Origin: Sorghum bicolor
Taxonomy: Eukaryota; Streptophyta; Magnoliopsida; Poales; Poaceae
Direction: 5' to 3'
DNA: 64,000 bases
Assembly: GCF_000003195.3 (NCBI RefSeq)
Contig: NC_012878.2
Location: 16,902,641 to 16,966,640, forward strand
Shown piece after piece: positions 45,961 through 56,072 of the stretch; positions within the stretch are counted from its first letter, which is position 1, and the number at the start of each line of letters is the position of its first letter. The position numbers and the translations under genes are program-made. Below the pieces are notes generated by a model, which saw nothing but the letters and a program-made list of their open reading frames with translations, had not been told where the DNA came from and made no database searches.

Positions 45961-47698
45961 TTGATTTCAAGTTCTCTAGCATGTTCTACTGAAGACAGGT
46001 CGTAATGCTCGACTCCTGGGGATCCGAAAGCTACGTCGGAGGGGAGCACTGCCTCAGCCCCATAAATCATAAAATAGGGGGATACACCCGTGTTCCGACT
46101 AGGCTGTGTTCGGAGACCCCAGACCGCTGCCGGTAACTCTTTCATCCACTGCCCTGGTGCCCTGTCATTTTCTGTGTACAGCCTTTTCTTTAGAGCATCA
46201 ATAATCATTCCATTAGCTCGCTCGACTTGACTGTTGGCCCGAGGATGGGCTACCGATATGTATTTTATGACTATGCCTCTGTCATCACAGAAGTCCTAGA
46301 ATGTAGTGCCGGTGAACTGAGTGCCCAGGTCGGTGATTATACTATTAGGAACCCCGAATCTATGTATGATTTGATTGAGGAATTCTACAGCCTTCTTGGA
46401 AGTTGCTTTGACCAGCGGCATGTACTTGATCAACTTGAAGAATTTGTCGATTAGCACAAACACGAATTTGAAATTGCCGGGGGCTAGTTTGAATGGCCCG
46501 ATCATGTCAAGACCCCAACAGGCTAATGGCCAAGACTACAGAATCGTCTGGATCTCATGAGCAGGTACATGGGTCCGTTTGGCGAAGAACTGGCACCCTT
46601 CGCCATGCCGGACCAGTTTCTCGGCGTCGACGACTGCGGTTGGCTGCTGAGAATGCCTTTTCGACCAGTGTTCTAGAGGCGGTGTGGTAGCCACAGGATC
46701 CAGCATGTATGTCATCTAGTAGCTTGATACCATTGTCTTGAGTTATGCATTTCAGCAAGACTTCTGAGTTTGCGTTCTTGCACATAAGTCTATCGTCGAC
46801 TAGTATATAATTTCTGGAGCGCCGGATAAGACGCTCGTTCTACGTTTTGTCTTGAAGGCCCGAACCGTCCGAGTGGTACTTAATGAAAGGAGTGCGCCAG
46901 TCATTGCCACTGGCTGTCGGAGTGGCGTCCCCTACGAGCAGTGTCTCGTTGGGTGGCTTGTCGACCAGGTCTGATCCGATGCTTGGTGTATGAATGTCCT
47001 GAACAAAAACGTCTTGCGGAATCTGGACCTGGGATGATCCTATCTTTGACAGCGCATCTGCTGCTTGATTCTTGTCTCGGACCACGTGTTTGTATTGTAT
47101 GCCATAAAAATTTGATTCCCACCTCTGGATTTCTTTGTAGTACAGGTCCATCTTTTCATGAGTCGTGTCCCACTCCTTATTCAGCTGGTTGATGACCAGG
47201 GCAGAGTTGCCATAGACGTAAAGGCGCTTGACCCCTAGTTCGATGGCCAGTCAGATGCCGTGCAGGCATGCTTCGTACTCAGCGATGTTGTTGGATGCTG
47301 GGAAGAGGATCCTAAGGACGTAGCGTAGCTTGTCCTTGTTTGGTCAAATGAAAAGGATTCCAGCGCCAGCTCCAGTGATGTTTAAAGACCCGTCAAAGAA
47401 CATTGACCAGTGATCGAAGATATCTGGAGAGGGTGGTGCGTTGAGATCCCTCCATTCCACGATGAAGTCGACCAGGGCTTCAGACTTGACGGTTGTGCGA
47501 CTTTGGAAATCCAAAGAAAATGGCCATAATTCCATGTCTCACTTTACAATTCTACCGTTGGCGTCCTTGTTGTGCAAGATGTCCCCCAATGGAAAACTCG
47601 TAGTAACTAAAACGTGATGGCCATCGAAGTAGTGCCTCAGCTTCCTTGAGGTAATTAAGATGGCATAGATTAATTTCTTTATCTGGGGATACCTAGTC
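45961..47698 (-). repeat. Tandem duplication in Tat pol, copy 2
   Basis: Direct copy of 44223-45960. It contains its own second-RNase-H part (47344-47535 and 46840-47151) and an integrase N-half (46296-46505) ending abruptly at the junction with copy 1 near 45961. Confidence 0.95.
46840..47535 (-). pseudogene. Tat second (archaeal-like) RNase H
   Basis: MFFDGSLNITGAGAGILF opens the domain. An acidic centre (ASNNIAEYEACLHG) follows, then HVVRDKNQAADALSK. A TGA at 47341-47343 and another between CLHGI and LAIELG break it. The second fits a CGA-to-TGA change. The Tat lineage is known for carrying an extra RNase H of this type between the usual RNase H and integrase. The same region recurs at 45102-45797 in the duplicated copy. 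Confidence 0.75.
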
Positions 47699-48613
47699 TT
47701 GGATTCGTTTAGGACTTCGCTTATGAAGTATGCTGGTCTCTGAACTTTGTAGACATGACCTGGCTCATCCCGCTGTACTATGAGCACCATAGAGACGACC
47801 CGATCAGTTGCTCCTATGTAGAGGAGCAGGTCCTCGTTAGGTTTAGGCACAGTGAGGACGGGTGGTTTTGAGCTGGGCGAATGCGACATTGGCCTCTTCT
47901 ATCTAGGAGAATTTCTCGGATGCCTTTAGTAGCTTAAAGAAAGGAAGCCCTTTTTCTCCCAGCCTAGAAATAAACCGGCTGAGGGCAGCCATGCATCCTG
48001 TGAGCTTTTGAACGTCTTTGATGTTTCTGGGGGGTCGCATGTCGAGCACCGCTTTGACTTTTGAAGGGTTTGGCCGTATGCCGTCGCGGCTGACGATGTT
48101 GCCGAGCAGTATACCGGAAGGGATCCCAAAGATGCATTTTTTGGGGTTAAGCTTCCACTTGTACTTATTTAGTGCTTTAAATGTATGGTCTAAGTTGTCG
48201 ATCAGGGTGTTGGCATCCCTGGTTTTGACAACAACGTCGTCGACGTAAGCTTCGACAAGGTCGTCTCGTATCTCATCATGGAGACACTGCTGAATGGCTC
48301 GTTGATAGGTGGCTCCGGCTTTTTTTAGTTCGAAGGACATAGTGGTGTAGCAATATGCACCGAAGGGAGTGATGAAGGTGGTTTTAATCTGGTCATCTTC
48401 TTTTAACGAGATCTGGTCATAACCAGAGTAACAATCAAGAAAAGAAAGTAGTTTGCATCCGGCCGTCGAGTCGACTACTTCATCTATGCGGGGAAGACCA
48501 AAAGGATCTTTAGGACAGTGTTTATTGAGATTGGTGTAATCAACACACATTCTCCATTCATTATTCTTTTTTCTTACAAGGACCGGATTGGCGAGCCAAT
48601 CCGGGTGATACAC
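47539..48613 (-). pseudogene. Tat reverse transcriptase and first RNase H
   Basis: RT starts near MYHPDWLANPVLVRKKNNEWR and has CVDYTNLNKHCPKDPFGLPRID. The catalytic motif is AYVDDVVVKT near 48240, and the thumb region around GLPFFKLLKAS ends at 47903 with a shift. RNase H continues at 47889 (LLLYIGATDRVVSMVL) with PAYFISEVLNESKTRYP. RT converts element RNA to DNA and RNase H removes the RNA strand. The RT core is uninterrupted for 236 codons, but the domain start upstream of 48613 is in poor shape. Confidence 0.85.
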
Positions 48614-48831
48614 TTCTTTAATAAACCTGGCTACTAAAAGCCGTGTAATCTTTGTCCTAATAGCCTCCTTTTTGTCACGAGCGAACCATCGTAGCTTCTG
48701 CTTGATTGGTCTTGCGGTCTTTGAGACATCTAAGAAGTGCTCGATCAGGCTTCATGGGACGCCGGGCATGTCCGCAGGTTTCCATGTGAAAACACTTACG
48801 TTGTCCCTTAAAACTTGACGAGCGCATCTTC
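48614..48831 (-). other. Protease-RT linker of the Tat element, decayed
   Basis: About 220 bp with homologous-looking but frameshifted coding sequence between the protease end and RT start. No continuous frame. Confidence 0.4.
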
Positions 48832-49590
48832 CTATTTGGCATGTAGATTGGCCCCGATGAGGGTCGTCTTCTCTGTGCTGTCGTCGACCAGTTGGACTTC
48901 CTTGTGCTCCCTAGACTTGGTGCTTTTTATTGGAGTCTCCTGCTCGGGTAGTTTGAGCTGGTCAATTGATAATTGTGTTGCTTGTGCTACCGTTTCTGCC
49001 ATGTGAATCGAGAGGTTGATTGCTTCGGTGATCTTGAAACTTTCTTCTTCATAGGTGTATGCCGTGTAGACGTTGCCTCTGACGGTCAAAATGCCCTTCT
49101 CGCTTGGCATCTTGAGAACCAGGTATGAGTAGTGCGGAACTGTCATGAACTTGGTGAGCGAAGGACGGCCTAGAATTGCGTGGTAGGTCCCGTCGAAGTC
49201 GGCGACCACGAAGTTGACGAACTCTGTGCAGAAGTGGTCTGGTGTCCCAAACTGGACGGGCAGCGTTATCTGGCCAAGGGGTACTGAGCTTTGACCTGGC
49301 AGGACACCCTAGAACTGCGCTGGAGTTAGCTTGAGAGCAGGCAGGCTGTTGCGAAACAGGATGTCGATGGAGCTACCCCCATCGACCAGCACGCGCTCAA
49401 ACCTGACACTGTTGATGCATGGGTCCAGGATCAATGGGAAGTGCCTTGGCTCTAGAATGGCAGCCCACTGGTCTTATCTGTTGAAGGAGATCTCTCCATG
49501 TGACCAGGGGGAATTTAGGGTCGGCGATCAAACCATCAGTGCAGTCCACATTGAGGCAAGCCCTCTACAAGAGTTTTCTTTCTCGCTTTG
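48832..49590 (-). pseudogene. Tat aspartic protease
   Basis: The active-site region reads LVDGGSSIDILF (around 49355-49395), followed by a TAG at 49309-49311. Then come FVVADFDGTYHAILGRPSL and a C-terminal linker ending at 48832. DGGSS in place of DTG or DSG is usual in Tat-lineage proteases. The reading frame changes across this region, so the part upstream of 49209 is defined by motif rather than by one open frame. Confidence 0.65.
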
Positions 49591-49669
49591 ACTCGATGGA
49601 GTCTTTCCCTCAAAAAATGGAGTGTACCACATCGGTGGGACTGACGTATTGGTGCCGTGGGTCCCTATC

Positions 49670-51889
49670 CTAGTCATCGTCTTCGTCTTCCTGACTGCGT
49701 CTGTCCTGTTTCCCGGTTTTCTTCGCGGCATCTCCATGAGTGGCCCACTGTGTGTAGATGCTTTTGAGGACATGACATTCTTCCATTGTGCGGTTGGACT
49801 TGGGATGGAGTTGGCATGGTCCTTTCAGCGTCTTGTTGTAGTCTTCCTTGTAGTCTCGCCATCCATTGGGATGCTTGACTGTGTTTCCCTCGTGATCGCC
49901 GTCGTAAGGTCGTTTGCCTCTGAAATCGTCACGATTATCCCGACACATGTCCCACCCTTCTCGGTGGTTGTGGATGTCGCCGCGGCGGGGATTCTGGTTG
50001 TCGAAACGTCCACGGCTATCGTCTCGTCGGGGAGGCTGCTCGGCTCCTCGTAAGTCTTCTCGGATGAGTTTTTCTGCGTCGTCGGCATTGGCGTAGTTCT
50101 TGGCTGTGGCGAGGAGCTCGGCGACCGTGGTCGGCCTTTTGTGTAGTAATTTGCTTCTTAATGCTTCGTGGAAGCGTAGGCCTTTGATGAAGGCCGATAT
50201 GGCCTCGTCGTGGGAAATCTTCGGAATCTTGAGGTGCATATCCGAGAAGCGTCGGATGTCGTCGCACAGGGGCTCATTCATCCTGTCGCTTATCCTCTCA
50301 AGATCGTATTTATTTCCAGGTAGCTCGTAGGTAGCTAAGAAGTTATCAATAAACGCCTGGCGCAATTCCTCCCAAGAATCAAAAGAGTCCTCGGGTAGAC
50401 TGACGAGCCATTGGTGGCCAGCTTGGTCAAGGACGACTGGGAAATAGTTTGCCATTTACATGCTCGTCTCCTACTGCTGATCGGACTGCGATCTCATAAA
50501 GAGTGATCCAGTTTTTGGGATTCTCTTTGCCGTCGTACTTTTTAAGCTTCTCAAGCTTGAAGCTGTGGGGCCATATGACTTGGCAAAGGTGTGAGGAGAA
50601 CTGTCTTAGGCCCGGGGGGGCATGTGCCGCATCGTACTCGATGCGTCGCACGTTTTCGTGTACTGCTCGTTTCGTAATGTGCCTATTGATGCGCTCGAGA
50701 ATATCTTTAGGAGGGATGTTGTGTCGTAGGTCTCGGTCTTGGTTCACCTCCTGACCACACCCTCGTCTTTGCTCGTGATAATTGCTAGGATCCCGACCAT
50801 GGTTGTCGCGATGGGTGTGCTTCCTGCGATCGTTGACGAGGGAACGACTACGACGATGCCCGCTGGGTCGCGGTGAAGTTCGGTTGCGGTGATTCTGGTC
50901 AGAGGAAACCTCTGTATAGGAGACGGCTTGGACCCTTTTGAGCAACGTAGCGGTCTGCCCCATCGCGGCGATTAGATGTGCTCGTATATTACATCGAATG
51001 TCCTGGTATTCCGGAGTATCGGGAAGTCGATCTAAGTTTGCCATGGCGACGGCTACATTAGCGCTTGGTGTCTTGTAGACTTACTGATTTCCGACCATGT
51101 CGAAAGCATCACTAAGGTTGTTTGGGATGAGTTGCCACTCCTCATTTGCTCGTCGTTGGGCATGGTCACCGTCGACAACTGGCTCATCGTTGCTGACGTT
51201 AAGGACCAAGTCTCCTCGTCGTGGTGGAAAGACCGGGAAGCGGGAAAACCCAGTGGGTAGGGTGGCAGATCTAAATCATAATCTTTGTCCTTAGGGTGTA
51301 AAACCTTGGTAGGGACGGAGCTTGTGCTAGAATGTGTGCTGTCGGACTTATCTTCCGGCAGAGTGCGGATGGACACCATGTTGACGAAGTGACGGGCCGT
51401 TCGCCTGTTCTATCTTAGCGACAAGCCCATCTTCCCGAATAAAGATTGGGTATGCCGCGAAAATCGATCAGCCGCGTTGCTCAGACCGTGAGGGAAGTTC
51501 TGGTCTGGCGAGGCTGTCTTGAACTTGACAGTTTGTTCCACGATGGTCGACGTTATCGTGAGGGATGTTCCTAGCCGTTCGTGCGTGGTGACACGAGTTG
51601 GTCGATGGGAGTCGAAAAAATTTGATGCTGATGCTTGATCAGGCTTGCGTGAAGTTGAATCCACCAGGTTGGAGGCTTCGAGGAGTTTGTGGTCGGCGCA
51701 GTCGAGGGCTTGGAGAAGATCCGAGTTGTCGACTCGTTTTCCCTTGTAAAGATGGAGCAGAGGTCGGGCCCTCGGAGTCGTCGCGACCGTGGTTGGTGTA
51801 GGACCGCTCAAGTTCGAGCCCTCCCTGCAATGAAATTTTTTGGAATAGCATTTTTCTGGGTTTGCAGCGCAAATTTTTTGGAATGGCAT
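49670..51889 (-). pseudogene. Tat gag polyprotein, frameshifted
   Basis: The N-terminal part (51889-51053) is one frame with a TAG at 51410-51412. Frame then changes near 51050 to 51044-50427 (MANLDRLPDTPEYQDI), which carries the retrotransposon gag start ENPKNWITLYEIAVRS. A one-base insertion near 50450 moves to 50455-49670 with HQWLVSLPEDSFDSWEEL and ISAFIKGLRFHEALRSKL, the capsid-like domain. An Arg/Asp/Asn-rich tail and CQLHPKSNRTMEECHVLK (a non-CCHC knuckle-like segment) follow. Gag forms the virus-like particle in the cytoplasm. The first ATG at 51889 lies in a short repeat and is not a trusted start. Confidence 0.8.
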
Positions 51890-51909
51890 TTTTCTGGGAT
51901 TGCAGTGCC
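51834..51909. repeat. Two 38-bp tandem copies at the edge of the Tat fragment
   Basis: aaattttttggaatrgcat followed by ttttctggg occurs twice, 38 bp apart. It marks the place where Tat-like sequence stops being recognisable. Confidence 0.6.
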
Positions 51910-52354
51910 TAGGAGGGAGCTAGCACAACAGTGGGCCGCCCTATTGGGCTGAGAGCGCACGGGTGGGCCAACCAAGCACTGGCACGTGGCCCAAATCAAA
52001 AGCAGCACAAATCAAATCAGGGTGAGAAAAAATAGGAAAAAAAAGAAAAAAACTACCCACATGGAAATTAGACATGCCAACATGGACAAGAGTATTTTAA
52101 ATATTTCTAAAAACATTTTTTGACACCCAACTATGTCAATTGTTTTTGACATTTATAAATTAGGCCTCATGACATAGTGAATATTGTCATAGTATGGAAT
52201 TAGAATAGTTCTATGACATTTATTATGACATCCAACTTTTTTATGTCACTAGGTCAAAATGCCTAATACAGAATGTCATAATCTGGATGATATAATGACA
52301 TCACGGTCTATTGTCATACTAAATATGTCAAAAAATCATGCATTTCTTGTAGTG
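51910..52354 (+). mobile_element. End of a second CACTA transposon (element C2)
   Basis: The end is ATTTCTTGTAGTG at 52342-52354, the inverse of the classic CACTACAAGAAA terminus. The preceding 230 bp carry about ten copies of TGTCATA or TATGACA in both orientations (52137-52330), typical subterminal repeats. The other end is not in the window. The sequence to its right is an Athila-like protease, so C2 inserted there. No transposase is seen in this piece. Confidence 0.7.
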
Positions 52355-54123
52355 AGTTTTCACGACACGGTTCTTGAATGTGAATCTCTCTTTCTTGTCC
52401 TTGATCGATAGGACAATCTTAGCGTACTCTGCATAGATGATGGCTTTTGTTGTGCACAGGAATGGTCTGCCCAAAATGATGGGTGCCTTCTCATCTACTC
52501 ATGTCTCCATGACCATGAAGTCCACTGGGACATATGATTGCCCCACTTCAATGACAACTTCTTCTAGTACCCCTCAGGGTAGCAAATGGACTGATCTGCA
52601 AGCTGCAAACCCATATTTGTGTACAACAGGGGGATTATTTAATATTTTCTCATAAATTACCTTGGGCATAATGTTGACCCTTGTACCGAAGTTATAGACA
52701 GCCTCTAGAAAGCTGTGGCATCCTATAGATATAGGAATGACATGTCTTCTAGGGTCTCCCATCTTCTCTGGTAGAGAGTGGTCAATCCACTATACATCTG
52801 CAGGCTAAATCTGATATTGGGTTGCATTGTGAATATCAACAAGGTTAGCAGTTTCTAAATCTTCTGGTTGGCCTAGAATCTTGCCTTTTTCTAATGGGGT
52901 AACAGCAGCAGCTAATTGAGCTAATTGTGATTCTAGCATTTTATTGAAACTATGTTGGTTTTTTATGGCAGAAGCAAAAGGATCCATTCTAGTATGTATG
53001 TTTTCCAAAGTTTTATCATTTGATGTTAGTTTCCTAGTCATTTGATCTAGTAGTTTGGATTGACTAGTAACTAATTATCTTAAAGGTGTAAAGTTGTTAT
53101 TAAAATTATTACCTTGGTTGTTACCTTGGTAATTACCATGTCAGGGTTGTTGTTTCCACCCTTGATTTTGTTGAGGACGATAGTAGGTGTTTTTGTTGAT
53201 GAAGTTCACATCCTCTTGCAGTGTACGGCAACTGATAGCTGAGTGCTCGTAGTCTCCGTATTCTTCACATGTCATATGGGAATCATTGTTATGCATGACT
53301 TCCTTCTTCTCTATGTCAAGCTTCTTCATGATGAGGTCTAGATTAGCAGTGACCATGTCAGCTTTCTTGAGATGATGGATTCCTCCTCCTTTCTTCCGTG
53401 GCTGAGTACGTTCTTCATTGCATGTTGAATTTGAGGCCATCTTCTCAACAAGTGCTTTTGCATCTGATAGCTTAAGTGATAGGAAAGCTCCCCTAGCTGC
53501 AACATCAATAGACTTACGGGTGCTAGAGATTAGCCCATGATAGGAAGTCTACATTAACAGCCACTCCTCTATCCCATGATGAGAACAGTCTTCAATGTAA
53601 TTCTGGAATCTTTCCCATGCTTCAGTGAATGATTCATCATGTTGTTGTTGGAAACTTGCAATCTTCCCACACAAAGCATTAGTCTTGGCTGTAGAAAATA
53701 ATTTTGCTAGGAAAGCAGTCCAACATAGGTCTCATGTATTGTGTTTGTCTTTGTTGACGTAGAACCACTGCTTGGCTTTCTACAATAATGAGAACGGGAA
53801 AAGACAGAGTAAGATAGCATATTTTGGTACTCCTCTAATCGTGAAGGTGTTGCAGATCTCTAGAAAGTGTTGTAAGTGTGCACTTGCATCTTCATGAGCT
53901 TTCCACAAAATTGGTTGGCTTGAACCATGGCAATGAGAGCAGGATTGAGCTCGAATCCATTCTCCCCAATGTTGACTGCAGGTATAGTCTGAACATTTGC
54001 TGTTGTTGGGGCAGAGAACTCTCGCAGTGTCTTCTCAGTCATGTTTTCAAACATAGGAGCTAGGTTTTTACCTAAATGCTCTTCTGCTTGTTCTTCCACT
54101 TGTTCTTCAAATTCTTCTTCCAA
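52355..54123 (-). pseudogene. Gag-protease of Athila-like element A3, degraded
   Basis: The 54123 frame has NGFELNPALIAMVQANQFCGK, closely parallel to the A2 gag near residue 85. The central gag is broken by frameshifts between 53860 and 53440. The segment with MTCEEYGDYEHSAISC is a decayed CCHC knuckle. Helical SFNKMLESQLAQLAAAV is near 52950. Protease has YNFGTRVNIM near 52700, with N-F-G replacing the D-L-G of A2, so the catalytic Asp is lost. ILGRPFLCTTKA is near 52480. Coding ends at the CACTA C2 terminus. Confidence 0.75.
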
Positions 54124-54405
54124 TATTGGAGTTGGCTCCTCTGAAGAACTAGCTTGATAGCAGAGGGTGTTCTTGATGGTGACTCGAATTTGTCCCTTGC
54201 TAAGGAGTTTCTAAGGAGTTTCTGAGGAGTTTATCTAGATCTTCAGTAAAGTTTCTTGGAAGAGGAAAACCATTCATTCATCACCATACATAAGATAAGA
54301 AAATAATAACGACGAAGGGTGTACCTAATTGAGTTTAGAAATCAATTGGTAATATGACTTTATCCATGTGTATATATGTTATCAATATATCCTATGTTTA
54401 TTGTG

Positions 54406-54427
54406 CCTTCCCTCGCAACGGCGCAAA
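54406..54427 (-). other. Degenerate tRNA-Asp primer binding site of A3
   Basis: On the minus strand TTTTGCGCCGTTGCGAGGG follows the LTR end by eight bases. It matches the A2 primer site TGGCGCCGTTGCCGGGG with a few changes. Confidence 0.7.
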
Positions 54428-54434
54428 AAATGCT

Positions 54435-56072
54435 TGTTGACATTTACTACCATCATTACTAAAAATAGAAATAAACCCTACCTCTAGTAACAACGCCAGA
54501 AATGCACGGTAAATAATTAACTTGTCAATCAACAACTAACCACTCTAACATTCCTAAGCAAAATGCAGGTTGTCATCCCTAATTATATTGCTAGAAATTT
54601 AATATAGATTCACATGTTCTACTGCAACTAGGCAGAGAATAAAAGATATGAATATAATTATAAACTAAATGGGTTCTGCAAGCGGACAGATAATTATAAC
54701 ATTGTAGCATTTTACCTAAGGAAGTATCCAGGAACTTGATTTATATTTATACCACTAGAAAGGCTATGTGTTAAACTACAATCTATTATATTGATAAGAA
54801 ACTATAAAGGATCAATAAATAATATTACCAAGGTTTTCTAATCTATTCATAACAGGCGGAGGTCATAAGATATATATGGATAAATATAGATAAAATATGG
54901 TTGATAGCATAATCATCAAGTATCATAATTAAGGATAATCATTAGAGCATCTACTAGTCATAATCATAGTTAGCCATTGGATAAACTAGGGAGTTGGATC
55001 TAAGGTAATTCTATAACTACATCAATGAATAACTTTAATTAGTGCATTACATCTAGAAATCATCAACTAATGAGGTTATTAAGACACAAGGATCACCTCC
55101 TTCACGACCGCGCCCATGCTAGTCCGACGTACGGAGGGTGGACTACAGAGGATCCAACGTAGCTGTCACATACGCGGTCTACCACACGTCCCAGCACGTG
55201 AGAGTGCATTCGCAGGTAAACAAGATATCTAGACACCACGTCTACATATTGTCTACCATCTACCCAAAGATCTATTAGGTAAACGCTATAAGAGCAATTA
55301 TATGAATTCAGTAAGATCAAACCTACTATCCTAGACTTATAATCAAAGTAGACAATGACTATTGCAATTAAGAACTTATGAATCTATTAAGAATAAAGTC
55401 TCCCTAATATACCATTGATTACTATAAAGTAAGAACTAGATCTATTAATGAACTCTTGTGCTCCAAACCGACGCTAGGGGTTCCAGATCACGATGAAGAA
55501 CTAGATCTCCTCTACTTCTAATCTAACTAACTAGAACTATGAACAAGAAGGCTCTTGATGAACTTGAAGACTCTTGATACTTGATGGCTTGAGACCTTGA
55601 TGAATGAGATTGATTGATGATTGTTGTTTCTAGGGGGGTCTACCCATGTATTTATAGTCCGGTGGGATGCGCGTGTGCCGTAGGATCATACCAACTTAAC
55701 CAAGAGCCGAGATGCATCAGGAGAGGTGTTGGAGGAAGCTTCTAGAAGAGGGGGCTGAAACCCTAAAGGGGGGCACCGGCCAGCGCTACTGTGGTGCTGG
55801 TCGGCCCCACCTGGCTGCCGCCAGGCCCCCCGTTGCTTCGGATGTCTTCTCGATCCTTCCTGAGTCTTCCCATGATGTTTCCCATGGCGGATAAATTTCG
55901 TATTTATTTTGCACTAGAATCCCTCTTTTCAACTTTCCTGAAATTTACCCTGGAAAATACAGAATATGCAAAACTCGTGGAAATTGTTAGTTTAAACCCT
56001 ATACTAGTGTGTATTCATGTTCTCCTTCGGGTTTAAAGTTCTAATAAAAGTTGACATTATCGACCGTCAACA
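54435..56072 (-). repeat. 5' LTR of element A3
   Basis: 1638 bp, minus-strand ends TGTTGACGG and TGTCAACA. The TATA box (minus TATAAA) is at 55656-55651. Near the LTR 3' end it carries a primer-site-like sequence at 54505-54484. Gene-free apart from chance frames. Confidence 0.85.

Larger units (their letters stand above)
42186..51909 (-). mobile_element. Tat-lineage Ty3 retrotransposon fragment, minus strand (element D)
   Basis: From right to left on the minus strand: gag, protease, RT, RNase H, a second RNase H, integrase, then on the opposite strand a spliced accessory ORF. The second RNase H and the antisense accessory ORF after integrase are features of the Tat lineage (RIRE2, Retand, Grande). 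A further piece is at 25955-26124 beyond the CACTA element. No LTR is visible at the right end before the CACTA C2 sequence, and the left LTR is displaced by the Tekay element, so the copy is truncated. It contains a 1738-bp tandem duplication. Confidence 0.85.
52355..56072 (-). mobile_element. 5' half of an Athila-like LTR retrotransposon, minus strand (element A3)
   Basis: On the minus strand: LTR (56072-54435), degenerate tRNA-Asp primer site (54427-54406), gag (from about 54123) and protease (to 52355), where CACTA C2 interrupts it. The LTR start TGTTGACGG and gag sequence relate it to element A2. The rest lies beyond C2, outside the window or lost. The right edge at 56072/56073 abuts an older LTR. 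Confidence 0.85.

Noticed and set aside
49622..50053. Plus-strand frame over the Tat gag region
   Set aside because: It is the antisense shadow of the gag frame with no recognisable product.
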